A DNA stretch of 64,000 nucleotides, from positions 131,736 to 195,735 of the forward strand of contig NZ_QAJN01000018.1 in NCBI RefSeq assembly GCF_003852425.1, written 5' to 3'. The DNA is from Paucibacter sp. KBW04 (GTDB lineage: Bacteria; Pseudomonadota; Gammaproteobacteria; Burkholderiales; Burkholderiaceae_C). The notes beneath the pieces are model-generated. The model was not told the origin of the DNA. It did not search any database and worked only from the letters and a program-made list of their open reading frames with translations. How positions within the stretch are numbered: position 1 is the stretch's first letter; each line of letters starts with the position of its first letter. Positions 51,906 to 59,999 of the stretch are shown here, piece by piece. The position numbers and the translations under genes are program-made.

Positions 51906-54173
51906 ATGAGCAAAGCGACGCGCTGGGCGTGGTTGGTTTCCATGGTGGCCGTGATGGGCGTGTGCGGCGTCCTGGCTTTCTTGCTCACCATCAGTTCCAC
52001 CTCGCAACGCGGCTTTTTGGAGCGGCATTCGGTCTGGCTGTTCTGGGTCAACGCGGTGGTGGCCACCGTGCTCTTGTTGGTGATCACCGGTGCCGCCATC
52101 CGGCTGTTGCTGCGGGTGCGGCGCGGCAAGTTCGGCAGCCGCCTGCTGATGAAGCTGGCCGGCATCTTTGCTCTGGTGGGCGTGGTGCCGGGCCTGCTGA
52201 TCTACGGTGTGTCTTATCAATTCGTGAACCAAAGCATAGACAGCTGGTTCGATGTGCGCTTGGCCAGCGCCCTGGAGTCCGGCCTGACCCTGGGCCGTGG
52301 CACCCTGGACGATTTGCGCAGCGATCTGGCCAGCAAGACCCGCGATGCCGCCGAGCGCTTGGCGGTCGGTGATGCCGTCGTGCCCCAGCCTCTGGCTCTA
52401 GATAGGCTGCGTGAACAGCTGGGTTTGCGCACCGTGGCCTTGGTGGGCGGCAATGGGCAGATCCTACTCTCGGCCGGCGGCGACGCCAGCCTGCTCACCC
52501 CCGACAGACCTAGCGACACCATGTTGCGCCAGGCGCGCGCCAACAAGGTGATGAGCGAAATCGAGGGCCTGGAGGATGAAGCCACGGCCTTGCAAGGGCG
52601 CGCGCAAATCCGCGCCCTGGCCTTACTGCCCAGCGCCGACCTGCGCCTGGGCGATAGCAGCGGCGGCGATCGATTCCTGATGGTGGTGCGCCGCATCCCC
52701 ACCAACGTCTTGCGCAATGCCCTGGCGGTGCAAGCCGCCAGCAGCGAGTACCAGCAGCGCAATCTGGAGCGCGGCGGCCTGCGTCGCATGTATCTGGGCA
52801 CCCTGACCCTGGCCCTGGTGCTGGCGGTGTTTACCGCCTTCTTGCTGGCCATGACCCTGGGCAATCAGCTGGCGCGACCCTTGCTGCTGCTGGCCGAGGG
52901 CGTGCGCCAGGTGGCACAGGGCGATTTGAGTCGCAAGCCGGTGCTGGCCTCACGCGACGAGCTCAGCGGCCTGACCCGCAGCTTTGCCGATATGACCGAG
53001 CAGCTCTCCGATGCGCGTGGCATGGTGGAGCGCAGCGTGGCCCAGTTGGAGAGCGCGCGCACCAATCTGCAGACCATTCTGGACAACCTCACCGCCGGCG
53101 TCATCGTGTTCGACGCGCAGCAGAATATCGACACCGTCAACCCCGGCGCCACCCGCATCCTGCGCCTACCGCTGTCGGCCTACCGCGGCCGGCGCCTGGA
53201 CGAAGTGCCCCAGCTGCAAGCCTTTGCCCAGGCCGTCTGGCAGCGCTTCGATCAGTACAACCCGGAAGTGGGGGAGCGCGACCATTGGCAGGACGCCTTC
53301 GAGCTGCAGGTGGAGGCGGGCCAGGACGTACTAACCCTTCTTGTGCGCGGTGCCCAGTTGCCGCACGATGCACGCCTGATGGTGTTTGACGATATTTCAG
53401 AAGTGGTGTCTGCGCAGCGATCGGCCGCCTGGAGCGAAGTCGCCCGGCGCCTGGCGCATGAGATCAAGAACCCGCTGACACCCATCCAGCTCTCGGCCGA
53501 GCGCCTGCAGCACAAGCTCGAAGCCAAGCTGGAGGGCGCCGATCAGGCCATGCTGGTGCGCTCGGTGGCCACCATCGTCAACCAGGTGCAGTCGATGAAG
53601 CAGCTGGTCAACGAGTTCCGCGACTACGCCCGCCTGCCCTCGGCCAATTTGAAGGACCTGGACCTCAACGGCCTGGTGGCCGAAGTCCTGAGCCTGTATG
53701 CCGAGGCCCAGGACACCGGTCATCTGCATGCGGAATTGGCGCCGGATTTGGTCCAAATCAAGGGCGACGCAAGCCAGTTGCGGCAAGTCATCCATAACTT
53801 GGTACAGAATGCGCTCGACGCCGTGCAGGACCACCCCGATGGCCAGGTGGTGGTGCGCACGCAGCAAGCCTTCACCGAGAGCGGTGAGCCGCGGGCACTG
53901 CGTCTGCTGATCAGTGACAACGGCCCCGGTTTTGCCGAGAAGGTGCTCAAACGCGCCTTCGAGCCTTATGTCACGACCAAGAGCAAGGGCACGGGCCTGG
54001 GCCTGGCCGTGGTGAAGAAAATTGCCGATGAACATGGCGCCCGCATCCGTCTGGCCAACCTCCATTCGGGGGGGGACGAAGCGGCGGCAGTGATAGGTGC
54101 ACAAGTTTCGTTATCATTTTCAAAACTCGCGACTGCAGCGGCCGAAGTGGGCACTGCCCATAAGCAAGAGTGA
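51906..54173 (+). CDS. ntrY: NtrY-like sensor histidine kinase
   Basis: A 755-residue kinase. Three N-terminal TM helices (about 8-28, 43-66, 83-103), a periplasmic domain of about 190 residues, a fourth TM helix (about 295-315), HAMP, PAS (about 380-490), HisKA with phospho-accepting His518 in RRLAHEIKNPLTPIQLSAER, and HATPase_c with N box (HNLVQNALDA), SDNGPGF and GTGLGLAVVKK. Related NtrY kinases control nitrogen metabolism or redox responses. The gene begins 4 nt after the DUF4390 stop and is followed 11 nt later by its regulator. Confidence 0.9.
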   Translation: MSKATRWAWLVSMVAVMGVCGVLAFLLTISSTSQRGFLERHSVWLFWVNAVVATVLLLVITGAAIRLLLRVRRGKFGSRLLMKLAGIFALVGVVPGLLIYGVSYQFVNQSIDSWFDVRLASALESGLTLGRGTLDDLRSDLASKTRDAAERLAVGDAVVPQPLALDRLREQLGLRTVALVGGNGQILLSAGGDASLLTPDRPSDTMLRQARANKVMSEIEGLEDEATALQGRAQIRALALLPSADLRLGDSSGGDRFLMVVRRIPTNVLRNALAVQAASSEYQQRNLERGGLRRMYLGTLTLALVLAVFTAFLLAMTLGNQLARPLLLLAEGVRQVAQGDLSRKPVLASRDELSGLTRSFADMTEQLSDARGMVERSVAQLESARTNLQTILDNLTAGVIVFDAQQNIDTVNPGATRILRLPLSAYRGRRLDEVPQLQAFAQAVWQRFDQYNPEVGERDHWQDAFELQVEAGQDVLTLLVRGAQLPHDARLMVFDDISEVVSAQRSAAWSEVARRLAHEIKNPLTPIQLSAERLQHKLEAKLEGADQAMLVRSVATIVNQVQSMKQLVNEFRDYARLPSANLKDLDLNGLVAEVLSLYAEAQDTGHLHAELAPDLVQIKGDASQLRQVIHNLVQNALDAVQDHPDGQVVVRTQQAFTESGEPRALRLLISDNGPGFAEKVLKRAFEPYVTTKSKGTGLGLAVVKKIADEHGARIRLANLHSGGDEAAAVIGAQVSLSFSKLATAAAEVGTAHKQE

Positions 54174-54184
54174 ACTAGGTATCC

Positions 54185-54919
54185 ATGGCAACAATTCTTG
54201 TAGTCGACGACGAATTGGGCATTCGAGCCCTCTTGTCCGAAATCCTCAGCGATGAGGGTCACACGATTGAACTGGCGGAAAACGCAGCGCAGGCCCGCGC
54301 CGTGCGCGAGCGCTTGCGCCCCGACCTCGTTTTGCTGGACATCTGGATGCCCGATGTCGACGGCGTCACCCTCCTGAAGGAGTGGGGCGGGGCCGGACTG
54401 CTGACCATGCCGGTCATCATGATGAGCGGGCACGGCACGATTGACACGGCGGTTGAGGCCACCAAGGTTGGCGCCATTGCCTTCTTGGAAAAGCCCATCA
54501 CCCTGCAAAAGCTGCTGCGTGCGGTTGAGCAAGCCCTGGTCAAGACCGCTCCGCGCCCGGCGCCTGCCCCCTTGGGTGCGCCGCTTAGCTATAGCAGCGG
54601 CCGCAACGAAGTCAGTGGCCTGGGTGCTGCGATGCAGTACCAGCCGGCCGCGCCCGTCGCCCATGGCTCGACCCTGATGGCTCAACCCATGTTGCCGCCG
54701 CTGGGCCTGGCTTCCGAGCAAAGCTTTGAGTTGGACCGCCCGCTGCGCGAAGCGCGCGATGCCTTCGAGAAAAGTTATTTCGAATTCCATCTGGCCAAAG
54801 AGAACGGTTCGATGACCCGCGTGGCCGAGAAAACGGGCCTGGAGCGCACCCATCTGTACCGCAAGCTCAAGCAACTCGGTGTCGATTTGAGTAGAAATAA
54901 ACGCGGCACTGGACTTTGA
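54185..54919 (+). CDS. ntrX: Short NtrX-like response regulator (receiver + Fis HTH, no AAA+)
   Basis: A 244-residue regulator. The receiver domain (1-120) has DDE at 8-10, phospho-accepting D52 in LLDIWMPDVDG and K103 in the FLEKP motif. A Pro/Ala/Gly-rich linker (about 125-175) takes the place of the sigma-54 AAA+ domain seen in classical NtrX (about 450 residues). The C-terminus is a Fis-type HTH (MTRVAEKTGLERTHLYRKLKQLGVD). Without AAA+ it cannot drive sigma-54 open-complex formation and probably works as a conventional DNA-binding regulator. The promoter of the tRNA genes follows directly. Confidence 0.85.
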   Translation: MATILVVDDELGIRALLSEILSDEGHTIELAENAAQARAVRERLRPDLVLLDIWMPDVDGVTLLKEWGGAGLLTMPVIMMSGHGTIDTAVEATKVGAIAFLEKPITLQKLLRAVEQALVKTAPRPAPAPLGAPLSYSSGRNEVSGLGAAMQYQPAAPVAHGSTLMAQPMLPPLGLASEQSFELDRPLREARDAFEKSYFEFHLAKENGSMTRVAEKTGLERTHLYRKLKQLGVDLSRNKRGTGL

Positions 54920-54930
54920 CCAAAAAACGG

Positions 54931-54966
54931 TGCTATAGTTGCGGTCTTCGCTGAGTTGCAGCGAAG
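54931..54966 (+). promoter_or_regulatory. Extended -10 promoter and leader hairpin of tRNA-Phe
   Basis: TGCTATAGT (54931-54939) is an extended -10. The transcription start should fall at the foot of a perfect 8-bp hairpin (CTTCGCTG-AGTTG-CAGCGAAG, 54946-54966). A good -35 hexamer is not seen at 17 nt, in keeping with an extended -10 promoter. Confidence 0.6.
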
Positions 54967-55016
54967 AATGAACAGAAAGAAGAGCGATCTTCGATTTGTT
55001 TCAAAGAAGAAAAGTT

Positions 55017-55092
55017 GGCCTGGTAGCTCAGTTGGTAGAGCAGCGGATTGAAAATCCGCGTGTCGGTGGTTCGATTCCGCCCCAGGCCACCA
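55017..55092 (+). tRNA. tRNA-Phe (GAA)
   Basis: 76 nt with encoded CCA. The acceptor stem GGCCTGG/CCAGGCC, the D-arm AGCTCAGTTGGTAGAGC, an anticodon loop TTGAAAA (anticodon GAA) and GGTTCGATTCC in the T-arm all fold correctly. Confidence 0.97.
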
Positions 55093-55105
55093 ACACATCA
55101 AATGG

Positions 55106-55135
55106 AAGCTCATCGCTGATGAGCTTTTGTTTTTC
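55106..55135 (+). terminator. Rho-independent terminator after tRNA-Phe
   Basis: A perfect 9-bp stem (AAGCTCATC/GATGAGCTT) with a 3-nt loop, followed by TTGTTTTT, 14 nt after the tRNA. tRNA-Gly/Thr would therefore need their own promoter or read-through. Confidence 0.85.
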
Positions 55136-55216
55136 AAGTCCGGTCGCATCGGATTTGTTGGGCGGTCAAGCCATTGGCCGCGAGCTCGGCAAGAGCTCCT
55201 CGCCAGGATGAACAAC

Positions 55217-55292
55217 GCGGGATTAGCTCAGTTGGTAGAGCGATACCTTGCCAAGGTATAGGTCGAGAGTTCGAGTCTCTTATCCCGCTCCA
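55217..55292 (+). tRNA. tRNA-Gly (GCC)
   Basis: 76 nt with encoded CCA. The acceptor GCGGGAT/ATCCCGC, the D-arm AGCTCAGTTGGTAGAGC, the anticodon loop CTTGCCAAG (GCC) and the T-arm GAGTTCGAGTCTC fold normally. Confidence 0.97.
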
Positions 55293-55296
55293 AATT

Positions 55297-55371
<75 letters not shown>

Positions 55372-55394
55372 CGGACTCAGGGCATAAAAAAAGC

Positions 55395-55428
55395 AAAAGG
55401 CTTAACTCAACAGAGTTAGGCCTTTTTT
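55395..55428 (+). terminator. Rho-independent terminator after tRNA-Thr
   Basis: A 14-bp stem with one G-T-type mismatch (AAAAGGCTTAACTC/GAGTTAGGCCTTTT) and a four-base loop, followed by more T residues. It can also serve the convergent DTW gene. Confidence 0.9.
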
Positions 55429-55442
55429 GTTTGCGCAGACTC

Positions 55443-56186
55443 CTAGCAGCTGCTGACGCTCAATTCGCGCAGCACTCGGTGCGCATCATTCCCCTCATCC
55501 ACCGGCAGCGTCTGCTTGGCCTGCAGATAGCGATGGGTGAACACGTCGAGGTAGGCGTCCAGGGTTTGGGCGGCATGGGCTTCGTCGGCCAGTTCCAGGC
55601 ATAGGGCGGCGACTTCGGCGGTGCAGAAATGGTTGTCGCGGATATGGCGGCGCAGGCGGTAGCGTGACAGGTGTTCAGGTTGCAGGCTCAGCACTGGCAA
55701 GGCGTTCAGATAAGGGCTTTTGCGAAACATCTTGCGGGCCTCGGTCCAGGTGCCGTCCAACATCACCAGCAAGGGTCGGCGAGAGCCAGGGGCCGCAGCG
55801 TTCATGCGGGTGGGCAACTGGGTCACCACCCGTTCCGGCTCGGCAAACTCACCCGGGAAGACCACAAAAGGCTGCCACTGCGGATCGCTGAGCATGGCAA
55901 GCAGGGCGGGGTCGACCTCGGTACGGGCCCAACCGAAGGCGGCCGTGTCTTGCACCACGTCGGCGATCAGCCAGCCGGTGTTGCTGGGCTTGAGGGCCTC
56001 GAACTCGGCCATGATCAGGCAGACGCCGACGCGGGTCTGCAAACGTGGCCGCAGCGCGCACATGCAATAGCCCTGGCTCAGGCGGCAGCCGGGGCAGCGT
56101 GGCTTGCGCTCCTCGCCCCGGTCCAGCTTGGGTTTGGTGTCTAGCGCCATTCGGGCGCTGCGCAGGCGGGATACGGCATGGGGCAT
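55443..56186 (-). CDS. DTW-domain tRNA aminocarboxypropyltransferase
   Basis: A 247-residue DTW protein (TapT/TuaA-like) that makes acp3U in tRNA from SAM. A zinc-type cluster near the N-terminus (CPGCRLSQGYCMC) and the naming motif D-G-T-W (LLVMLDGTWTEARKMF) are present, with RRHIRDNHFCTAEVAAL near the C-terminus. The first Met (56186) is 12 residues before a second possible start (ATG 56150). Placement next to tRNA genes fits but is not evidence. Confidence 0.85.
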   Translation of the reverse strand: MPHAVSRLRSARMALDTKPKLDRGEERKPRCPGCRLSQGYCMCALRPRLQTRVGVCLIMAEFEALKPSNTGWLIADVVQDTAAFGWARTEVDPALLAMLSDPQWQPFVVFPGEFAEPERVVTQLPTRMNAAAPGSRRPLLVMLDGTWTEARKMFRKSPYLNALPVLSLQPEHLSRYRLRRHIRDNHFCTAEVAALCLELADEAHAAQTLDAYLDVFTHRYLQAKQTLPVDEGNDAHRVLRELSVSSC

Positions 56187-56256
56187 GGCGCAAGTTTAAG
56201 GTGGCAGGCACACTAGCGCCCCCGCAAGCAAATACCCGTCCGACTCTCGTCCACTT

Positions 56257-57189
56257 ATGCATGCCTTGTTGAACGCCATCGCCACGATGGACCTGCCCAC
56301 CGATGCCCGCCGTATTTTTCATGGCCGTGGCGGCCTGTTCCCGGGCTGTGAGCATCTCTCACTCGACGCCTATCCGCCCGTGCTGGTGCTGACCAGTTTC
56401 GAGCCCTTGGAAGCCGAGGCCTTGGCGACCGTGGCCGAGGCCCTGGCCCAGCGCTGGGCGCAGCTGGCGCCGGAGAAGACATGCGAAAAAGAACTCAGCT
56501 GGGTCTACCAGTGCCGGGCCGAGGGCCAGGCCGAGACGCGTTTGATGAGCGGCAGCGTGCCCGAACCCCATCTCGTCAGCGAGGCCGGCAGCCTCTACCA
56601 GGTGCATGTGTTGAAGGGTCAGAACCACGGCCTGTTCCTCGATATGGCCGAGGGTCGCCGCTGGGTGAGCGAGTACTTTGCGGGGCGACCGGGCTTGCGG
56701 GTGCTCAATCTCTTTGCCTACACCTGTGCCTTCTCGGTCGTGGCCTTGCGCTCCGGTGCGCACCAGGTGGTCAATGTGGACATGAGTGCCGGTGCCCTGA
56801 GCATAGGCCGCAAAAACCACCAGCTCAACGGCCTGACCCAGGGGGCCAGCTTTCTGGCCCATGACATCTTCAACTCCTGGGGCAAGATCACGCGCAGCGG
56901 CCCTTATGACCTGATCGTGCTGGACCCGCCCAGCTACCAAAAAGGCAGCTTTGTGGCGAGCAAGGATTACGCCCGCCTGATGCGCCGCCTGCCCGGCCTT
57001 CTGGAGCCTGGCGGCCATGCCATGCTCTGCCTGAATACGCCCAAGCTCGATACCGCCTTCTTGCAAGAGCAGATGCGCGAGCTGGCGCCGGAGCTGAGAT
57101 TTGTCGCGCGCGTCGCCAACCCGGCGGTGTTTGCCGATGTGTCGGAAGAGCGCTCGCTCAAGGTCTTGGTTTACAAGGCCGCCGACTGA
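56257..57189 (+). CDS. Class I SAM-dependent rRNA methyltransferase, RlmI-like
   Basis: A 310-residue enzyme resembling RlmI/RlmK-type m5C/m7G rRNA methyltransferases without an N-terminal PUA domain. The core shows LFLDMAEGRRW, the SAM motif LNLFAYTCAFSVVAL, VNVDMSAGALSIGRKNHQLNG, and the catalytic-loop sequence VLDPPSYQKGSF. The rRNA site cannot be told. ATG 56257 is used; an in-frame ATG lies at residue 11. Confidence 0.85.
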   Translation: MHALLNAIATMDLPTDARRIFHGRGGLFPGCEHLSLDAYPPVLVLTSFEPLEAEALATVAEALAQRWAQLAPEKTCEKELSWVYQCRAEGQAETRLMSGSVPEPHLVSEAGSLYQVHVLKGQNHGLFLDMAEGRRWVSEYFAGRPGLRVLNLFAYTCAFSVVALRSGAHQVVNVDMSAGALSIGRKNHQLNGLTQGASFLAHDIFNSWGKITRSGPYDLIVLDPPSYQKGSFVASKDYARLMRRLPGLLEPGGHAMLCLNTPKLDTAFLQEQMRELAPELRFVARVANPAVFADVSEERSLKVLVYKAAD

Positions 57190-57195
57190 AACGCT

Positions 57196-57762
57196 TCAAT
57201 CGGTCTTCTTGCGCCGGAAGTCCCACGGCGCCACCGGGCTGCTTTCCTGCCACAGGCCGGCGGCGCCACTGCGGGCCTTTTGCTCGGCCACAGCATAGCT
57301 GAGGCGGTCGGGCAGGGGCAGGTCCTTGTTGTACTGCTTGTAGTGCCAGGCCATGCCGGCGTGCAGCTGGCTCAGGCAGACATCGGTCTCGCCTCGCCAG
57401 ACCTTGCCGATGATGCGGCCGTAGCGGTCGCGCTTCTGCCATTCCACAGCCACCGTCTGGCCGTAGACCAAATCGGAGAGATGCTGTTTGGAGCGCTGGC
57501 CATAGGGCTGCTTTTTCTCCGGCGCGTCGATGCCGGCCAGGCGGATCTTGTGCTGGGTCTTGTCGGCATCGAGCACCGTGATGGTGTCACCGTCTGCCAC
57601 GCCCACCACCCTGCCTTGCAGCATCTCGGCCCAGGCGGGGCTGAAGGCAAGCAGGGACAGGAGCAGCGCGCACAGCGATGCCCGCAAGCGGGGGAGTGAG
57701 GAAAAGAATGGGCGGTTGAAGAGAGTGGTGAGGGGCCGTGCAAGGCGTGGGAGCAGGGACAA
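57196..57762 (-). CDS. Exported SNase-like thermonuclease
   Basis: A 188-residue protein with a signal peptide (hydrophobic core LCALLLSLLAFSPAWA, cleavage before EM) and a staphylococcal nuclease-like domain. Active-site residues are visible: VADGDTI (Asp metal ligand), IRLAGIDAPEK (Arg and Asp/Glu) and KRDRYGRIIGKV (Arg). It should cut DNA and RNA outside the cytoplasm. The start TTG 57762 is chosen because AAGGA lies 8 nt upstream; the frame continues upstream into the inverted-repeat element. Confidence 0.8.
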   Translation of the reverse strand: MSLLPRLARPLTTLFNRPFFSSLPRLRASLCALLLSLLAFSPAWAEMLQGRVVGVADGDTITVLDADKTQHKIRLAGIDAPEKKQPYGQRSKQHLSDLVYGQTVAVEWQKRDRYGRIIGKVWRGETDVCLSQLHAGMAWHYKQYNKDLPLPDRLSYAVAEQKARSGAAGLWQESSPVAPWDFRRKKTD

Positions 57763-57782
57763 GAGAGCAATCCTTGGTTTTT

Positions 57783-57945
57783 GGGAAGCTCTGCACAAAT
57801 CAGGCCGGTCCGGGTTAGCGCGGACTCGGGCGCTCTGCTGCGTTGCAGTTCTCGCCAATAGCTACGGCTATTGGCATCAAACTGCGCCTTGCATCCCATC
57901 CCGATCCGCAAACCCGACCTCGCCCCGATTTGCGCAGAGCTTCCC
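57783..57945. repeat. 163-bp imperfect inverted repeat, MITE-like
   Basis: The two ends, GGGAAGCTCTGC[A/G]CAAATC and its complement, are near-perfect 19-bp terminal repeats. About 80 nt of each arm align with interruptions, meeting at a perfect 9-bp hairpin (GCCAATAGC-TACG-GCTATTGGC, 57854-57875). No frame codes for a transposase and no target-site duplication is clear. Such ends resemble IS5-type terminal repeats, so a non-autonomous element is likely. It occupies most of the 345-bp gap between the nuclease and chemoreceptor genes and lies directly upstream of the nuclease start. Confidence 0.7.
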
Positions 57946-58107
57946 TAGTTCTTGATTTGAGCGGACGCCATCATCCCATTGCTCGCCAGCCCGCTCGTGT
58001 CAAAAAGTTTGTTGAGCGCACGCCCACAAGCTGTCAACTCCGCCGCGCCGACCACCGCGCCCGCTCCGCCAAGTCGGGTGCCACGGTCGCTGCTCAGCCT
58101 CCCGTGT

Positions 58108-59685
58108 TCAGCGACTCTCGACCTTGAACACCGACACCACCTGCTCCAGGCGCTGCGCCTGTTCTTGCAAGGACTGAGCCGCCGCCGCGGACTGCTCCAC
58201 CAGGGCCGCGTTCTGCTGCGTCATCTGGTCCAGATTGGTGACGGCCACATTGACCTGGGCGATGCCGTCGCGCTGCTCGGTGGCGGCGGAGGCGATCTCG
58301 CCCATCATGTCGGTGACCCGGCGCACGCTGGTGACGATCTCGTCCATCACCTGGCCGGTCTGCGTCACCAGATGGGCGCCCGAGTCCACCCGCTCCACCG
58401 AGGCATTGATCAAGGTCTTGACCTCCTTGGCCGCCTCGGCGCAGCGCTGGGCCAGGCTGCGCACCTCGGAGGCGACGACGGCAAAGCCGCGCCCCTGCTC
58501 GCCGGCTCTCGCCGCCTCGACGGCCGCATTCAAGGCCAGGATATTGGTTTGAAAAGCGATGCCGTCGATCACCCCGATGATGTCGCTGATGCGGCGTGAG
58601 CTCTGCGTGATGGCCTCCATATTCGTCACCACCTGGGCCACCACCGTGCCACCGCGGGTGGCGGCCTCCGCGGCCGAGGTGGCCAGCTGATTGGCCTGGC
58701 GGGCGGTGTCGGCCGATTGGCTCACCGTGGCCGTCAGTTCCTCCATGGAGCTGGCCGTTTGCTGCAGGCTGGAGGCGGTCTGCTCGGTGCGGGCGCTGAG
58801 GTCGTGATTGCCGGTGGCGATCTCGGCCGAGGCGGTGGTGACCGAATCGACGCCGGAGCGCACCTCGCCCACCACGCCGCGCAGCTGCAGCGCCATCTGG
58901 TCCAAAGCACTGAGCAGATGGCCGAACTCATCGCCGCGGTCCACCGTGATGCGGGTGCTGAGGTCGCCACCGGCGATCTGGTCGGCCGCGGCAATCGCCA
59001 GATTCAAGGGCTGCTGGATGGAGCGGATCAGTACCGTGGCCCCCACCACCATGCCCAGCACCAGGCTCACCACGATGGCGCCAGCGATGTACAAGGTGGT
59101 CTTGCGCTGAGCGGTCAGCTCGGCGATCGCCTGTTTTTTGTTTTGCTCCTGCTGGCTGGCGAATTCGCGCAAGGCCTTCAGATAGACCACCACCGCAGGG
59201 TTGAAGCGCTGCTGCACCTCCTCCATCGAGCCCGCGCCATTGCCGGCGGCTCGCAAGGCGCGCACCTTGGCCAGCGAGTCCAGCACCTGTTTGCGCTCCT
59301 CGGCCACCCGCGCCATCTGGCGCTTGTCCTCGGCGCTCAGGTCCATGGCCTCGATGCTTTGCTGCACCTTGTTGATCTCGGCGATGGTGCTGGCGATCTC
59401 GTCTTTAAAGGCGGCGTCCATGCCTTGATCGCTGCTGATGGCCACGGCCTGCACCCGCACGATATTGGTGCTGGTGAGCCCGGCCCAGCGCTCGGCGGCG
59501 GCTTGCCTGGCGTCCATCTCAGCGGTGATGCGCTCGGTGGCCTCCTGAATGCGCGCGGTGCGCGCGCTGGAGAAGGCGATCAGCCCCAACAGGGACACGA
59601 TCACCACCGCCAGGGCCAGCCAAAGCCGCCCGGCGACGCTGAGTTGCCGCCCCGCGGGGTGGAAGGAGCTTGATGAAGTGGCCAT
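58108..59685 (-). CDS. Methyl-accepting chemotaxis protein
   Basis: A 525-residue chemoreceptor. TM1 (about 18-40), a helical periplasmic domain of about 160 residues (4HB-type), TM2 (about 203-223), HAMP (about 225-278) and a class-typical signalling tip with [19 protein letters not shown]. Methylation-type Glu/Gln pairs flank the tip ([20 protein letters not shown]). It lacks a pentapeptide CheR tether; it ends FKVESR. The ligand is unknown. The start is ATG 59685, 22 codons inside the longest frame. Confidence 0.9.
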   Translation of the reverse strand: MATSSSSFHPAGRQLSVAGRLWLALAVVIVSLLGLIAFSSARTARIQEATERITAEMDARQAAAERWAGLTSTNIVRVQAVAISSDQGMDAAFKDEIASTIAEINKVQQSIEAMDLSAEDKRQMARVAEERKQVLDSLAKVRALRAAGNGAGSMEEVQQRFNPAVVVYLKALREFASQQEQNKKQAIAELTAQRKTTLYIAGAIVVSLVLGMVVGATVLIRSIQQPLNLAIAAADQIAGGDLSTRITVDRGDEFGHLLSALDQMALQLRGVVGEVRSGVDSVTTASAEIATGNHDLSARTEQTASSLQQTASSMEELTATVSQSADTARQANQLATSAAEAATRGGTVVAQVVTNMEAITQSSRRISDIIGVIDGIAFQTNILALNAAVEAARAGEQGRGFAVVASEVRSLAQRCAEAAKEVKTLINASVERVDSGAHLVTQTGQVMDEIVTSVRRVTDMMGEIASAATEQRDGIAQVNVAVTNLDQMTQQNAALVEQSAAAAQSLQEQAQRLEQVVSVFKVESR

Positions 59686-59999
59686 GGCTTGTCTCTGCCT
59701 CTTGGAGTCTTGTGCTTCAAGCGTAGCCTGCGTTCGCGCGCTTGGCCCCATCGCTTTTCCTAATCAATATCCTGCCCGGAGTGCCGAGATTTGTGCTCAA
59801 GCGGGCGGGCTCGCCGCGGCCAACCCGCGTTGCGCCGGGGCCGCAATGCCTTGACCTTTGGCACGGGAGCCGCCGTGCGGATAGCGGCACAATGCCGGTC
59901 ACCGCGCTGCGCCAGGCCCCCCGAGCCCGGTGCTGGACGCGCCCAAAGCCCGCAACCCTGGGTGGACCACAAGCCCGCCCCAACAAGATCAGCACCCAC
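59686..59999. other. 314-bp divergent intergenic region
   Basis: It separates the divergent chemoreceptor and peptidase genes and must hold both promoters. No sigma-28 (flagellar) consensus is seen before the receptor gene, and no clear -35/-10 pair before the peptidase gene. The plus-strand frame is open through it but looks non-coding. Confidence 0.5.
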
